Numbered from the stretch's first letter, positions 24,778 to 32,596 are shown. The stretch: DNA of 33,300 bases from an uncultured Siphonobacter sp. (GCA_913774715.1 CAJYHS010000174.1:1-33300), one strand, 5' to 3'. Notes: generated from the sequence alone by a model not told the origin. Numbers and translations are program-made.

Positions 24778-25521
24778 ATGAAACGTCAACTTATTTTAGC
24801 AGGAGCCTTAGCCAGTGGACTATTACTGAGCTCATGTGCAGGAATGGATAACTTTTCCAGTAGTTTAAAACGAAATGATTCATCCCGATATTCTAATTCA
24901 GACCGTAGCCGGGAAGATAGAAGAGACAATCGGGCAGACCGTCAGGAACGTAGGGAAAACCGGGAAGAAGCTCGGAATATAAGAGAAGATGACCGCGATA
25001 GCCTTCGAAATGAAGAGCGCATTGATAGATACCGCGATGACTCGCGAAATGACAATAGCCGCGATGAAGACCGTAGCTACCGTCGGGATCGTGATGATGA
25101 AAATAGAAGAGATAACCGTCGAGATGACGAACAGGATCGCAACTATTACCGGAGCGATCGGAATGAGGATCGTTACCGCGATGAAGACTATAATCGTTCG
25201 AGTCGTAAGTATATGTCCAAAGAAGATCAGGACCGACAAGAATTAAGCGAACGTATAAGTGACCAGATTGAAGACGTAAACGAGCGAATCGAATGGCTGG
25301 ATGAAAAACAAAAAAGCGAGACTCGCAAAGAACGTCGAAAACGGGAAGAACTGAAAACGGAGCTGGAAGAAAAACGAATGCAGTTATTCCAGGTTTATTA
25401 TAACGCCAATCAGTCAACGGGCCGGGACTGGAGAAAAGCCAAACGCGAAAGCAACCGCTTCCTCAATGATGTAGATAAGAAAATAGACGAAGCCAATGAT
25501 CTTTTAGATCGAGGAAAATAG
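24778..25521 (+). CDS. Lipoprotein with long Arg/Asp-rich disordered region
   Basis: A 247-residue protein with a lipoprotein signal: lipobox LLSSC with Cys20. Residues about 32-147 are almost wholly Arg, Asp, Glu, Asn, Ser and Tyr (repeating RDD, DRD, RRD, NR), a mixed-charge polyampholyte with near-balanced plus and minus charges. Residues 148-205 form a coiled coil (LSERISDQIEDVNERIEWLDE, then RKRRKREELKTELEEKRM in pattern). A last helical segment (about 215-244) ends LLDRGK. Arginine codons in the charged region are mixed (CGT, CGG, CGC, CGA, AGA, AGG), so the composition is held at protein level. The function is unknown; it is membrane-anchored by lipid and may act as an extended tether or condensate-forming surface protein. 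Confidence 0.75.
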   Translation: MKRQLILAGALASGLLLSSCAGMDNFSSSLKRNDSSRYSNSDRSREDRRDNRADRQERRENREEARNIREDDRDSLRNEERIDRYRDDSRNDNSRDEDRSYRRDRDDENRRDNRRDDEQDRNYYRSDRNEDRYRDEDYNRSSRKYMSKEDQDRQELSERISDQIEDVNERIEWLDEKQKSETRKERRKREELKTELEEKRMQLFQVYYNANQSTGRDWRKAKRESNRFLNDVDKKIDEANDLLDRGK

Positions 25522-25529
25522 TCTACAGG

Positions 25530-25575
25530 ATTAACTAAAAAAGGACTTCAGTATAGAAGTCCTTTTTTAGTTAAT
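25530..25575. terminator. Terminator of the lipoprotein gene
   Basis: A perfect 20-base stem (25530-25549 with 25556-25575) with a six-base loop has A-run and T-run arms at the usual position. Confidence 0.9.
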
Positions 25576-25674
25576 CTCCTATAAATGAATACATTAAACT
25601 AGATATTATCAAAACAGGCATGACAATTTTATTAAAGATGTAGACTAGTAATTCAATCTAACTACTGTAAAACT

Positions 25675-25890
25675 ATGGCTGACCAACCTTTAAATACCCC
25701 GCAAAATGAAAACCCTAACATCCGTAAATTGCTCTTATTTATAGGAGCGGTTGTTGCTGCGTTTGTTTTATGGGCCATTTTTGGAAGTTTACTCACCGGT
25801 AATAAACCAGATTCTCCCAAAGGGGCAGGAGCAGTCACAGCGGGAGACAGTGCATATGTAACGGAAAGCGATACCCTTAAAACGCAATAG
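25675..25890 (+). CDS. Small single-pass membrane protein, unknown
   Basis: A 71-residue protein. A polar N-terminus (ADQPLNTPQNENPN) is followed by one membrane helix (about 18-41, LLLFIGAVVAAFVLWAIFGS). The short tail outside or inside the membrane is rich in Gly, Ala, Thr, Ser and Asp and ends SDTLKTQ. No family is recognised. It is flanked by terminators on both sides and so is probably its own transcript. It belongs to the run of small envelope-type genes around it. Confidence 0.6.
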   Translation: MADQPLNTPQNENPNIRKLLLFIGAVVAAFVLWAIFGSLLTGNKPDSPKGAGAVTAGDSAYVTESDTLKTQ

Positions 25891-25966
25891 ATCATTGCAT
25901 ACTCTGTTGCTTATTCGTACCTATACATTAAAGAAGTGAAATTGTATTAATCTAATATTTATTTAT

Positions 25967-26012
25967 ATAAAAGAAAAGGCCCCTGACGAAAGTCAGGAGC
26001 CTTTTCTTTTAT
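25967..26012. terminator. Bidirectional terminator
   Basis: A stem of two segments (14 bases and 5 bases around a small internal bulge) is closed by a GAAA tetraloop, with A-rich and T-rich arms. It is shared by the membrane miniprotein gene and the convergent gene ending at 26026. Confidence 0.85.
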
Positions 26013-26025
26013 AAGAGCTGAGGTT

Positions 26026-26472
26026 CTAAGCACTCATCAAGTAATGCTTAACAGTTTCAGGTTCTAATTCTTCTAAACGATGAATAAACGCTTTGAGAAG
26101 ACTGACTTGACTAGTCAGTAAATGTCTGAGGCTTTCAGACATATCCTCACGTAGAGCGTTTCTATAAAGCATAAGTAAGTTATTATCCACTTTCGCTCTC
26201 AAATCTTTTTCGTAAGATTCGTGATCATCTGAGGAATACCATTCAGAGGTAGATCCCACATCATAGGACACTCTTCCCCCAAAATTCCACAGTTGGTTCA
26301 CTAATTGTGTTTTACAAAGATTACTACTGGTGATTCCCCGCATCAAAAAAGGCTTAACCAATAGGCAGTTTACACGAAGAGCAAGAAGCTGATAGACTCG
26401 GCTACGGCCTTCGTGAGCGTGGATAATTGCATTTAGCAAATCGTTTAGGCGGTGGTTTTCAGATCTTTCCAT
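26026..26472 (-). CDS. Diverged PA2169-type four-helix-bundle protein
   Basis: A 148-residue helical protein (start MERSENHRLNDLL at 26472; an ATG eight codons upstream is possible). It has no classic motif, but lined up by eye with the next gene upstream it shows the same plan: an opening LNDLLNAIIHAHEGRSRVYQ, like LDNLVKINIDRTHGYQ; a middle turn with an aromatic pair; then DDHESYEKDLRAKVDNN, like DRESILGSCQTGDKA; and a final helix ending LEELE like IESLQE. I infer a diverged tandem paralog of the PA2169/DUF2383 ferritin-like bundle. The helical role is unknown, and family membership needs a profile comparison. It may be cotranscribed with its neighbour. Confidence 0.55.
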   Translation of the reverse strand: MERSENHRLNDLLNAIIHAHEGRSRVYQLLALRVNCLLVKPFLMRGITSSNLCKTQLVNQLWNFGGRVSYDVGSTSEWYSSDDHESYEKDLRAKVDNNLLMLYRNALREDMSESLRHLLTSQVSLLKAFIHRLEELEPETVKHYLMSA

Positions 26473-26598
26473 AAATAGGAACGATTTAATAAGCATTAAA
26501 AACGGGATGGATAGTTCGATAACCTAAACGTATATACGAAGGACGCAAGAGGTTTTCAATGCTTATGGTCACTAATATCGTTCCACACTAACTGTTTT

Positions 26599-27063
26599 TT
26601 AGGAATTACTATAAGTTTCTTGTAAAGATTCAATTAGTAATAAATCCTGTTTAATAACCTCCCGGTGACTGGCTAATAGAGCGTAAACTTCAGGTAAGGC
26701 TTTTACCTTATCATGATCTAATACAGTATCATACGCCTCAACAGCTGCTTTATCTCCCGTTTGGCAAGATCCCAAGATGCTCTCACGATCTTTGCCTACA
26801 AACTTTGCTTTTAAATCCAGCCAGGTTTGGTGAAGTTTACCAGCTGTCGTTCCTGAATCAGAAGGTTTCTGACCGTAATGTTTGACAATTTCACCTAGTT
26901 GATCTGCGAAGGACTCACTTTCTTTATGAAAAGAGGCAAAAAGGTTTTTTAGCTCCAGATCTTCAATATCCTGGGCTGCTAATTGATAACCATGAGTTCG
27001 ATCAATATTGATCTTAACCAAGTTATCCAGATCGTCGATTAATTTTTCTACTTCCGTTGCCAT
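26599..27063 (-). CDS. PA2169 family four-helix-bundle protein (DUF2383)
   Basis: A 154-residue all-helical protein. The N-terminus VEKLIDDLDNLVKINIDRTHGYQLAAQ is not quoted in full here, but its pattern (LNxLVxIxxDRxxGYxxAA) with FASFHKESESFADQL after is that of the PA2169/DUF2383 ferritin-like family. The middle has AGKLHQTWLDLKAKF and DRESILGSCQTGDKAA, the end LLASHREVIKQDLLLIESL. Members are small stress- or stationary-phase-associated proteins of unknown biochemistry in many bacteria. It is 41 bases downstream of the Pro/Glu-rich gene and 126 bases upstream of a diverged paralog, all on the minus strand, so a small operon is likely. Confidence 0.85.
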   Translation of the reverse strand: MATEVEKLIDDLDNLVKINIDRTHGYQLAAQDIEDLELKNLFASFHKESESFADQLGEIVKHYGQKPSDSGTTAGKLHQTWLDLKAKFVGKDRESILGSCQTGDKAAVEAYDTVLDHDKVKALPEVYALLASHREVIKQDLLLIESLQETYSNS

Positions 27064-27104
27064 ATACTTAAGTAAGGTTTACTGGTGAAGAAAGCGTAGT
27101 ACTA

Positions 27105-27611
27105 TTAAAAAGCGGGATGAACCCGATTTTGCTGATCAGCCTCTGAAATGGCGGTTGGTACCGGCATGATATCTTCCTGTGAGGGAAGAGTATCCGGTGT
27201 TTCTCCGATTTCATCGGGTGTAACCGATGGCGTCTGTTCTGGAATATCTGGTAAAGGAGGCGTTTCCACTGGAGCCTCTGGAACAGAATCAGGGATTTCC
27301 TCGGGAGCATGCGGCTGATCGGGAAAAGTTCCTGGAATATCTGGAGTTACTGGATCAATCTCGGGAAGCTCCGGCGTTGCGGGCACTTCGGGCATTGAAC
27401 CCGGAAAAACCGCGTTAGGACGGGTGGCCGCATCTTCTTCTTTTCTGGTTTCTTTCGGATAAGCCGATTCATCACCTAGGCCTAAGTCGCCTTCGTTTTC
27501 TTCCATCGCATCCTCAAGCTCTAGCTCTTGAGCAGTTTCAGAAGGAGTATCAGGATGAATGCCAGATGATTTTTCTCCGGGCATCGGACGAGTGGGTTGT
27601 TGCGTTTCCAT
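27105..27611 (-). CDS. Disordered Pro/Glu-rich protein, unknown
   Basis: A 168-residue protein (start METQQPTRPMPGE at 27611). There is no signal peptide, membrane helix or folded domain. The first third is acidic (ELELEDAMEENEGDLGLGDE). The rest has loose repeats of a Pro-Glu-Ile/Val or Pro-Asp-Ile-Pro unit (PEVPATPELPEIDP, TPDIPG, PEEIPDSVPEAP, LPDIPEQTP). The composition is low-complexity and acidic and should be disordered. It could be a spacer, a binding platform or a stress-condition protectant; nothing in sequence decides this. It is first in a probable three-gene minus-strand set with the two helical-bundle genes. Confidence 0.6.
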   Translation of the reverse strand: METQQPTRPMPGEKSSGIHPDTPSETAQELELEDAMEENEGDLGLGDESAYPKETRKEEDAATRPNAVFPGSMPEVPATPELPEIDPVTPDIPGTFPDQPHAPEEIPDSVPEAPVETPPLPDIPEQTPSVTPDEIGETPDTLPSQEDIMPVPTAISEADQQNRVHPAF

Positions 27612-27762
27612 GGATAAGAGGTATATTAGTGATACGATCAACTAGCGAAAAGGACATGCCATTGCAATTATTCCCAAATTGGGGAAATGTAACTCCGGAT
27701 CATAGCAAGGCATAAATGGAGGTATTATTCTTTTATCAAACCACTCAAAACCCTTGGAAACT

Positions 27763-27963
27763 ATGGAAAATCAAACGTCTCAAAATCCCGAACCCACGGT
27801 AGAAAAGTTTTTAGAAGAAGTAGAAAAGAAAGAACCAGATACCAATACCGCCCAGGAAAAAGATCAGTTCAAAGAAAAAAGAGAAAACGATTCTGAGTTT
27901 CAGGAATTAGCTGAGCAGGAAGAGCAAAAAGCCCGTGAAGCCGAAAAGTTTGTCGGAAGCTGA
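27763..27963 (+). CDS. Small Glu/Lys-rich protein, unknown
   Basis: A 66-residue soluble protein (ATG 27763; a TTG three codons earlier is less likely). The composition is dominated by Glu, Lys, Gln and Asn (VEKFLEEVEKKEP, KDQFKEKRENDSEF, AEQEEQKAREAEKF), giving one or two charged helices without a hydrophobic core. It resembles hydrophilic stress miniproteins in character only; no family is recognised. It diverges from the Pro/Glu-rich gene and is followed by a terminator. Confidence 0.6.
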   Translation: MENQTSQNPEPTVEKFLEEVEKKEPDTNTAQEKDQFKEKRENDSEFQELAEQEEQKAREAEKFVGS

Positions 27964-27991
27964 TCAATATATACCGCTAGTAGTATCAATT

Positions 27992-28026
27992 AAAACAGAC
28001 TCGTCCCATGGGCGGGTCTGTTTTGC
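27992..28026 (+). terminator. Terminator of the Glu/Lys-rich miniprotein gene
   Basis: The stem AAAACAGAC / GTCTGTTTT extends by six more pairs, including G-T, around the loop catg. T-rich sequence follows. The 28027-28252 stretch after it is AT-rich with no gene seen. Confidence 0.8.
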
Positions 28027-28252
28027 TTTCTTTAAAAAAATCTAATTAGAGCAGTATGAATTAAGCACAAATCTTCACTCAAAATGGTTTAACGGCTACT
28101 TCCAGATGTTTTAATGGGTTTTTATATTCAATGTATTGATAAAGAGAATGTTGTGAACTATTGAGATCTATTTATAAATTCATAAGACCTTAAGAATGGA
28201 CTCAAATGCAGAGAAATTATTTATTTATTCTATCTGATTTATAGACATTGTC

Positions 28253-28260
28253 TAATTTTG
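28253..28260 (+). promoter_or_regulatory. -7 element of the cysHDN promoter
   Basis: TAATTTTG matches TAnnTTTG exactly; a -33 element is unclear. Transcription would begin near 28267. The upstream in-frame TTG at 28258 is part of this box, so the first usable start is ATG 28294. Confidence 0.6.
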
Positions 28261-28293
28261 TCAAATAGTTTGAATAACGAGTACTACGAAGGG

Positions 28294-29019
28294 ATGGAAA
28301 AATTAGTGGATGGTATGAACAATGAAGCATTAATTCAGGAGTTAATCCCCCGGTTGGAAGCCCTTAATCCGGCTGAAGCCATTGAACTCCTGACCCAGCA
28401 ATTTCCTGGTAAAGTAGTTTTCTCTACCTCATTAGGTCAGGAAGATCAGGTTATTACCGATTTTATCTATCGTAACAATCTACCCGTACGGGTATTTACC
28501 CTGGATACCGGTCGTTTATTTCAACAGACTTATGATTTACTCGACGCTACACGGGCCAAATACAATCGATCCATTGATACCTATTTCCCCAATACTCAGC
28601 GAGTAGAGAATTTGGTTCAGGAAAAAGGCTTTAACAGCTTTTACTATTCTGTTGAAAACCGGAAAGAGTGTTGTTTTATCCGAAAAATCGAGCCTTTGAA
28701 GCGGGCTTTAGCCGGGGCTGAAATCTGGATTACGGGCTTACGGGCGGAACAATCCGAAAACCGGGCCGATATGCCTATTCTGGAATGGGACAAAGGCAAT
28801 CAATTAATCAAGTATAATCCTCTGATTCACTGGACTTACGACGAAGTCTTAGCGTACCTGGAAAAATATAGGGTTCCTGATAACCCCTTGCACCGTCAGG
28901 GCTTCATTAGTATTGGATGTTCCTGTTGCACGCGGGCCATCGAACCCGGTGAACATCCCCGGGCCGGTCGTTGGTGGTGGGAAGAGTCTAAAAAAGAGTG
29001 TGGATTGCATTCGGCGTAA
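28294..29019 (+). CDS. cysH: Adenylyl-sulfate (APS) reductase, 4Fe-4S type
   Basis: A 241-residue enzyme that reduces APS to sulfite with thioredoxin, releasing AMP. The PP-loop-like region has VVFSTSLGQEDQVI (41-54) and VFTLDTGRLFQQTY. Two cysteine pairs (C126-C127 in KECCFIR; C209 and C212 in GCSCCTRA) form the 4Fe-4S site that marks APS rather than PAPS reductases. The catalytic Cys236 is in the C-terminal KECGLH. The ATG at 28294 is taken as the start because earlier codons overlap the promoter. First gene of an operon with cysD and cysN. Use of APS fits the absence of cysC. Confidence 0.93.
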   Translation: MEKLVDGMNNEALIQELIPRLEALNPAEAIELLTQQFPGKVVFSTSLGQEDQVITDFIYRNNLPVRVFTLDTGRLFQQTYDLLDATRAKYNRSIDTYFPNTQRVENLVQEKGFNSFYYSVENRKECCFIRKIEPLKRALAGAEIWITGLRAEQSENRADMPILEWDKGNQLIKYNPLIHWTYDEVLAYLEKYRVPDNPLHRQGFISIGCSCCTRAIEPGEHPRAGRWWWEESKKECGLHSA

Positions 29020-29079
29020 GCCGCTTACTTAAATAGTGATGGATCTTACGGGATCTGTTTAATCTGAAATTATATTCTA

Positions 29080-30021
29080 ATGAGTTCTTTTGGAGATAAG
29101 TCACTAATTCCGGCTTCGGCTCTCGAAAATCCAATTTTCCCCCGTGAGCTTGAAGATGAGGCCATTTACATTATGCGGGAAGTGGCCGCCCAGTTTGAGC
29201 GTCCCGCTATTCTGTTTTCAGGGGGTAAAGATTCTATTACTCTGGTTCGTTTGGCTCAAAAAGCCTTTTATCCCGGTAAGATTCCATTTCCTTTAGTTCA
29301 CGTTGATACCGGTCATAATTTTCCTGAAACCATTGCTTACCGCGATTGGCTGGCCAAGGAAGTCGGAGCGGAACTAATCGTTCGTTACGTTCAGGATTCC
29401 ATCAGTCAGGGTAAAGTGCAGGAGGAAACGGGTAAATACGCTTCCCGGAATGCTCTTCAAACCGTAACGCTGCTGGATGCCATCGAAGAATTTAAGTTTG
29501 ACGCCTGCATCGGTGGAGCTCGTCGGGACGAAGAGAAGGCTCGGGCGAAAGAGCGGATTTTTAGTGTTCGTGATGATTTTGGCCAATGGGATGCCAAACG
29601 TCAGCGTCCCGAATTATTTGATATGCTCAATGGTCGGATCTCGGTAGGTGAAAATGTTCGGGTATTCCCAATCTCCAACTGGACTGAATTAGACGTATGG
29701 AATTATATTAAGGAAGAAGGAATTCCTTTGCCTTCCATCTACTTCTCGCATCAACGCCCCGTCTTCGAACGCGACGGTATGTTATGGGCCGATTCAGAAT
29801 TCATTAATAAGGATACGGATGAGATTCCCTATGAAGCAACGGTTCGTTTCCGGACGGTAGGCGATATGACCTGTACGGCAGCGGTTCTTTCGGAAGCCAC
29901 CGAACTCGATGATATTATTGGAGAAATTCTGTCGGCTGAAATTTCCGAACGCGGAGCCCGGATGGACGATAAACGTTCCGAAGCAGCAATGGAGAAACGT
30001 AAACAGCAGGGCTATTTTTAA
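29080..30021 (+). CDS. cysD: Sulfate adenylyltransferase subunit 2
   Basis: A 313-residue ATP-sulfurylase catalytic subunit that makes APS and pyrophosphate from sulfate and ATP. It contains the PP-loop SGGKDS at 47-52 and the family segments VHVDTGHNFPETI, ACIGGARRDEEKARAKERIF (split over two features of the active site) and FPISNWTELDVWNYI. The end, MDDKRSEAAMEKRKQQGYF in character, is the usual CysD tail. It follows cysH by 60 bases and precedes cysN by 98 bases in the same direction. Confidence 0.96.
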   Translation: MSSFGDKSLIPASALENPIFPRELEDEAIYIMREVAAQFERPAILFSGGKDSITLVRLAQKAFYPGKIPFPLVHVDTGHNFPETIAYRDWLAKEVGAELIVRYVQDSISQGKVQEETGKYASRNALQTVTLLDAIEEFKFDACIGGARRDEEKARAKERIFSVRDDFGQWDAKRQRPELFDMLNGRISVGENVRVFPISNWTELDVWNYIKEEGIPLPSIYFSHQRPVFERDGMLWADSEFINKDTDEIPYEATVRFRTVGDMTCTAAVLSEATELDDIIGEILSAEISERGARMDDKRSEAAMEKRKQQGYF

Positions 30022-30119
30022 TCCCTTCCTATATATATAAGATGTGGTTGCATTTTCAGCTAGCCTGAGAATGCCGAATCTGGCGGGAAAATCAACTTCC
30101 GCAATTCTTAATCCTTACT

Positions 30120-31370
30120 ATGGACATTTTACGAATAGCTACTGCGGGCTCGGTCGATGATGGCAAAAGCACATTGATTGGCCGCTTATTATACGAAACC
30201 CAATCCATTACTCGCGACAAACTGGAAGCACTCGAAGCCGCCAGCAAACGTAAGGGGTTAGACTTTCTTGACTTATCTTTATTAACGGATGGGTTAATTG
30301 CCGAGCGTGAGCAGGGTATTACCATTGATGTAGCACATATTTACTTCAGTACGCCTACCCGCAAGTATATTATCGCTGATACGCCTGGTCACTTTGAATA
30401 CACGCGTAACATGGTGACGGGTGCTTCAAACGCGAAAGTATCATTGATTTTAGTGGATGCTCGTCACGGAGTAGTGGAGCAAACGTTCCGTCACTTCTTC
30501 ATTTCTTCCATGCTACGCATACCTAAAGTAATCGTCTGCGTGAATAAAATGGATTTAGTAGGATACAGCGAAGAGCGATTCCAGCAAATCAAACAGGAGT
30601 TTCAGGACATCGCAACGAAAATACAGTTCTCCGGTCAGGAAATCGAGTTCGTACCCATCTCTTCCTTATATGGAGTAAACATTACCAAAAAATCCGATGA
30701 GATCGGCTGGTATTCGGGAGCTTCCTTATTAGAGACGCTGGAAAGGTTCGATGATCAGATCAAAGCGGATTCAAGCCATGCCGCTCGTTTTCCGGTTCAA
30801 TACGTCGTTCGTCCTAAAACGGAAGAGTATCACGATTATCGCGGATATGCCGGACGAGTAGCTAGTGGAACCTTTAGCGTAGGAGATGAAATCGTGGTAT
30901 TACCTACGGGGCAACGCTCTAAGATTTCATCCATTGAGAAATTTGACCAATCCTTACAACAGGTTCACGCCCGCGAATCAGTAGTAATTAGTCTGGAAAC
31001 CGACGTAGACGTATCGCGAGGAAACATGTTAGTAAAGGCGGGGGAAGAACCTGCTCAGCTGCGTGAGATTTCTGCTCAGGTATGCTGGCTGGATTACCAG
31101 GCCCTAACGCCGGGTAAAACCTTACTGCTCCAGCATGGCATTAACGATACCAAAGCAAAGGTGTTGGCCTTAGATGAACTTGTTAATGTTCAAACGCTGG
31201 AAAGAAGTGAAAATCCAGCTCAGCTTAAGCTTAATGAAATTGGTGGAATTCGCCTGAAGATAGCTAAACCTATTTTCGCGGATACTTATCAGGAAAATCC
31301 ATCCAACGGAGCCTTCATATTAATAGATGAATTCTCACACGCAACCGTCGGCGTTGGATTTATGAATTAA
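30120..31370 (+). CDS. cysN: Sulfate adenylyltransferase subunit 1 (GTPase)
   Basis: A 416-residue elongation-factor-like GTPase that drives CysD in APS synthesis. G-box motifs are GSVDDGKS (10-17), DTPGH (87-91) and NKMD (142-145). EQGITIDVAH, the switch I region, is at about 64-73. Two beta-barrel domains follow (about 230-416). The length fits a stand-alone CysN; the CysC kinase domain found fused in some species is absent. It is the last gene of the cysHDN operon and is followed by a terminator about 75 bases after the stop. Sulfite reductase genes are not in the window. Confidence 0.95.
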   Translation: MDILRIATAGSVDDGKSTLIGRLLYETQSITRDKLEALEAASKRKGLDFLDLSLLTDGLIAEREQGITIDVAHIYFSTPTRKYIIADTPGHFEYTRNMVTGASNAKVSLILVDARHGVVEQTFRHFFISSMLRIPKVIVCVNKMDLVGYSEERFQQIKQEFQDIATKIQFSGQEIEFVPISSLYGVNITKKSDEIGWYSGASLLETLERFDDQIKADSSHAARFPVQYVVRPKTEEYHDYRGYAGRVASGTFSVGDEIVVLPTGQRSKISSIEKFDQSLQQVHARESVVISLETDVDVSRGNMLVKAGEEPAQLREISAQVCWLDYQALTPGKTLLLQHGINDTKAKVLALDELVNVQTLERSENPAQLKLNEIGGIRLKIAKPIFADTYQENPSNGAFILIDEFSHATVGVGFMN

Positions 31371-31447
31371 CTAAATGTCTATTCCGCACTCTAATACTTT
31401 TGGTTGGTTACTATTAACTAGTGGTTAAAGTGTTTAGTGAATATGGG

Positions 31448-31480
31448 AAAAGCCCGAAACTGCTGGTTTCGGGCTTTTTT
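31448..31480 (+). terminator. Terminator of the cysHDN operon
   Basis: A 13-base stem AAAAGCCCGAAAC / GTTTCGGGCTTTT with a five-base loop is followed by a T-run. Confidence 0.9.
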
Positions 31481-31503
31481 ATACACTTTTATGAAGTCAT
31501 CCA

Positions 31504-31585
31504 CGATTTCGACAAGGCTTTCCGCGATTTCGCCATTCTTCCGATCGTCTCAATCTATGACATTTGTATCATCAATTTTGATACT
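31504..31585. promoter_or_regulatory. Candidate regulatory sites before the dioxygenase
   Basis: The 8-mer CGATTTCG occurs twice, at 31504-31511 and 31525-31532, 21 bases apart, which is two helical turns. Downstream, GTATCA (31566-31571) and TGATAC (31579-31584) form an inverted repeat. The promoter itself is not clear; CAATTTTG-like sequence overlaps the inverted repeat. Confidence 0.4.
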
Positions 31586-31603
31586 ACTCAAACATAAATA
31601 GAT

Positions 31604-32539
31604 ATGGAAACGCAAGTAATAGGTCTGCATCACGTTACGGCAATTGCAGGAGACGCCAAACGGAATTATGATTTTTATACCAAAGTACTGGGAATGCGGT
31701 TTGTGAAGAAAACCGTAAACTTCGACGATCCTCAAACGTATCATTTCTATTATGGTAACTACCAGGCTGAGCCCGGAACAATCTGGACCTTCTTCCCCTG
31801 GGGTAAAGCCGTACCTCAAGGAAGAAGAGGAACGGGTCAGGCAACGGAAGTTGGGTTCTCTGTTCCTGAAGGAAGTCTAGACTTCTGGCTGAAACGCCTT
31901 GATCAGCATGGAGTGATCTATAATAAACCTGCAAACAAGTTTGGTGAAGAGTATTTGACTGTATTAGATCCCGATGGATTGAAACTGGAATTAACAGTAA
32001 CCTCTCAAAAGGATAACCGCGAAGCTAACACCACCGAGGATATTAAGGCCGAACACGGTATCAAAGGGTTTTCAGGGGTAACCTTAACATTAAACTCTAT
32101 TCAGGCTACGGCTGAAATCTTAACGGACTTGTTGGATTACAAATTGGAAATGGAACATGTGAACCGTTACCGCTTTGTGAATCCTAATAGTGAAACCGCA
32201 AGTGTAATCGATTTAGTGGAAGTTCCCGGCGAACGCCGAGGTCATGTAGCCGGCGGAAGTGTGCACCACGTAGCCTTCCGTGTGAAAGATGATGCGGCTC
32301 AATTAGCCTTGAGAGAGAAGATTGAAAGCAAAGGCCTGAACATTACACCTCAGATTGATCGGCAATACTTCCATAGTCTTTATTTCCGCGAACCAGGTGG
32401 TGTATTGTTCGAGATCGCAACCGATAATCCAGGTTTCACCGTAGATGAACCGTTGGAAACTTTGGGAAAAAGCTTAAAGTTACCTCCCCAGTACGAGCAA
32501 CATCGTTCTGAAATCGAATCAGTGCTAGTGAAGTTATAA
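31604..32539 (+). CDS. Ring-cleaving dioxygenase, VOC/glyoxalase family (MhqO-like)
   Basis: A 311-residue protein with two vicinal-oxygen-chelate halves. Metal ligands expected in this family are visible: His9/His10 in GLHHVTAI, His221/His222 in GSVHHVAF and Glu270 in REPGGVLFEIATD. The C-terminal PPQYEQHRSEIE is typical of MhqO/MhqA-type proteins. These proteins are linked to detoxification of quinones and aromatic compounds, and some cleave hydroquinones in an iron-dependent way. The exact substrate is unknown. It is a single gene with a terminator; possible operator sites lie upstream. Confidence 0.9.
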   Translation: METQVIGLHHVTAIAGDAKRNYDFYTKVLGMRFVKKTVNFDDPQTYHFYYGNYQAEPGTIWTFFPWGKAVPQGRRGTGQATEVGFSVPEGSLDFWLKRLDQHGVIYNKPANKFGEEYLTVLDPDGLKLELTVTSQKDNREANTTEDIKAEHGIKGFSGVTLTLNSIQATAEILTDLLDYKLEMEHVNRYRFVNPNSETASVIDLVEVPGERRGHVAGGSVHHVAFRVKDDAAQLALREKIESKGLNITPQIDRQYFHSLYFREPGGVLFEIATDNPGFTVDEPLETLGKSLKLPPQYEQHRSEIESVLVKL

Positions 32540-32552
32540 ACATATGAATAGT

Positions 32553-32596
32553 AAGGAAAGAGGTTCCAGAGTAAATCCTGGGACCTCTTTCCTTAT
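32553..32596 (+). terminator. Terminator of the dioxygenase gene
   Basis: A stem of about 16 pairs (AAGGAAAGAGGT with its complement plus G-T pairs) closes a short loop and is followed by a T-rich, then TA-rich run. Confidence 0.85.

Noticed and set aside
24893-25417. Long minus-strand open frames opposite the Arg/Asp-rich lipoprotein gene
   Set aside because: They are the antisense of a low-complexity coding region; their Ile/Val/His-rich composition mirrors the GAT/CGT codons, and no signal, domain or promoter supports them.
22843-25575. Long perfect inverted repeats, considered as miniature transposons
   Set aside because: Each one has a short loop, lies just past a stop codon and has T-run flanks, so they are terminators; no target-site duplications are seen.
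27068-27418. Frames on both strands within the Pro/Glu-rich gene
   Set aside because: They reflect the repeated Pro/Glu codons of the real gene and cross no start signals.
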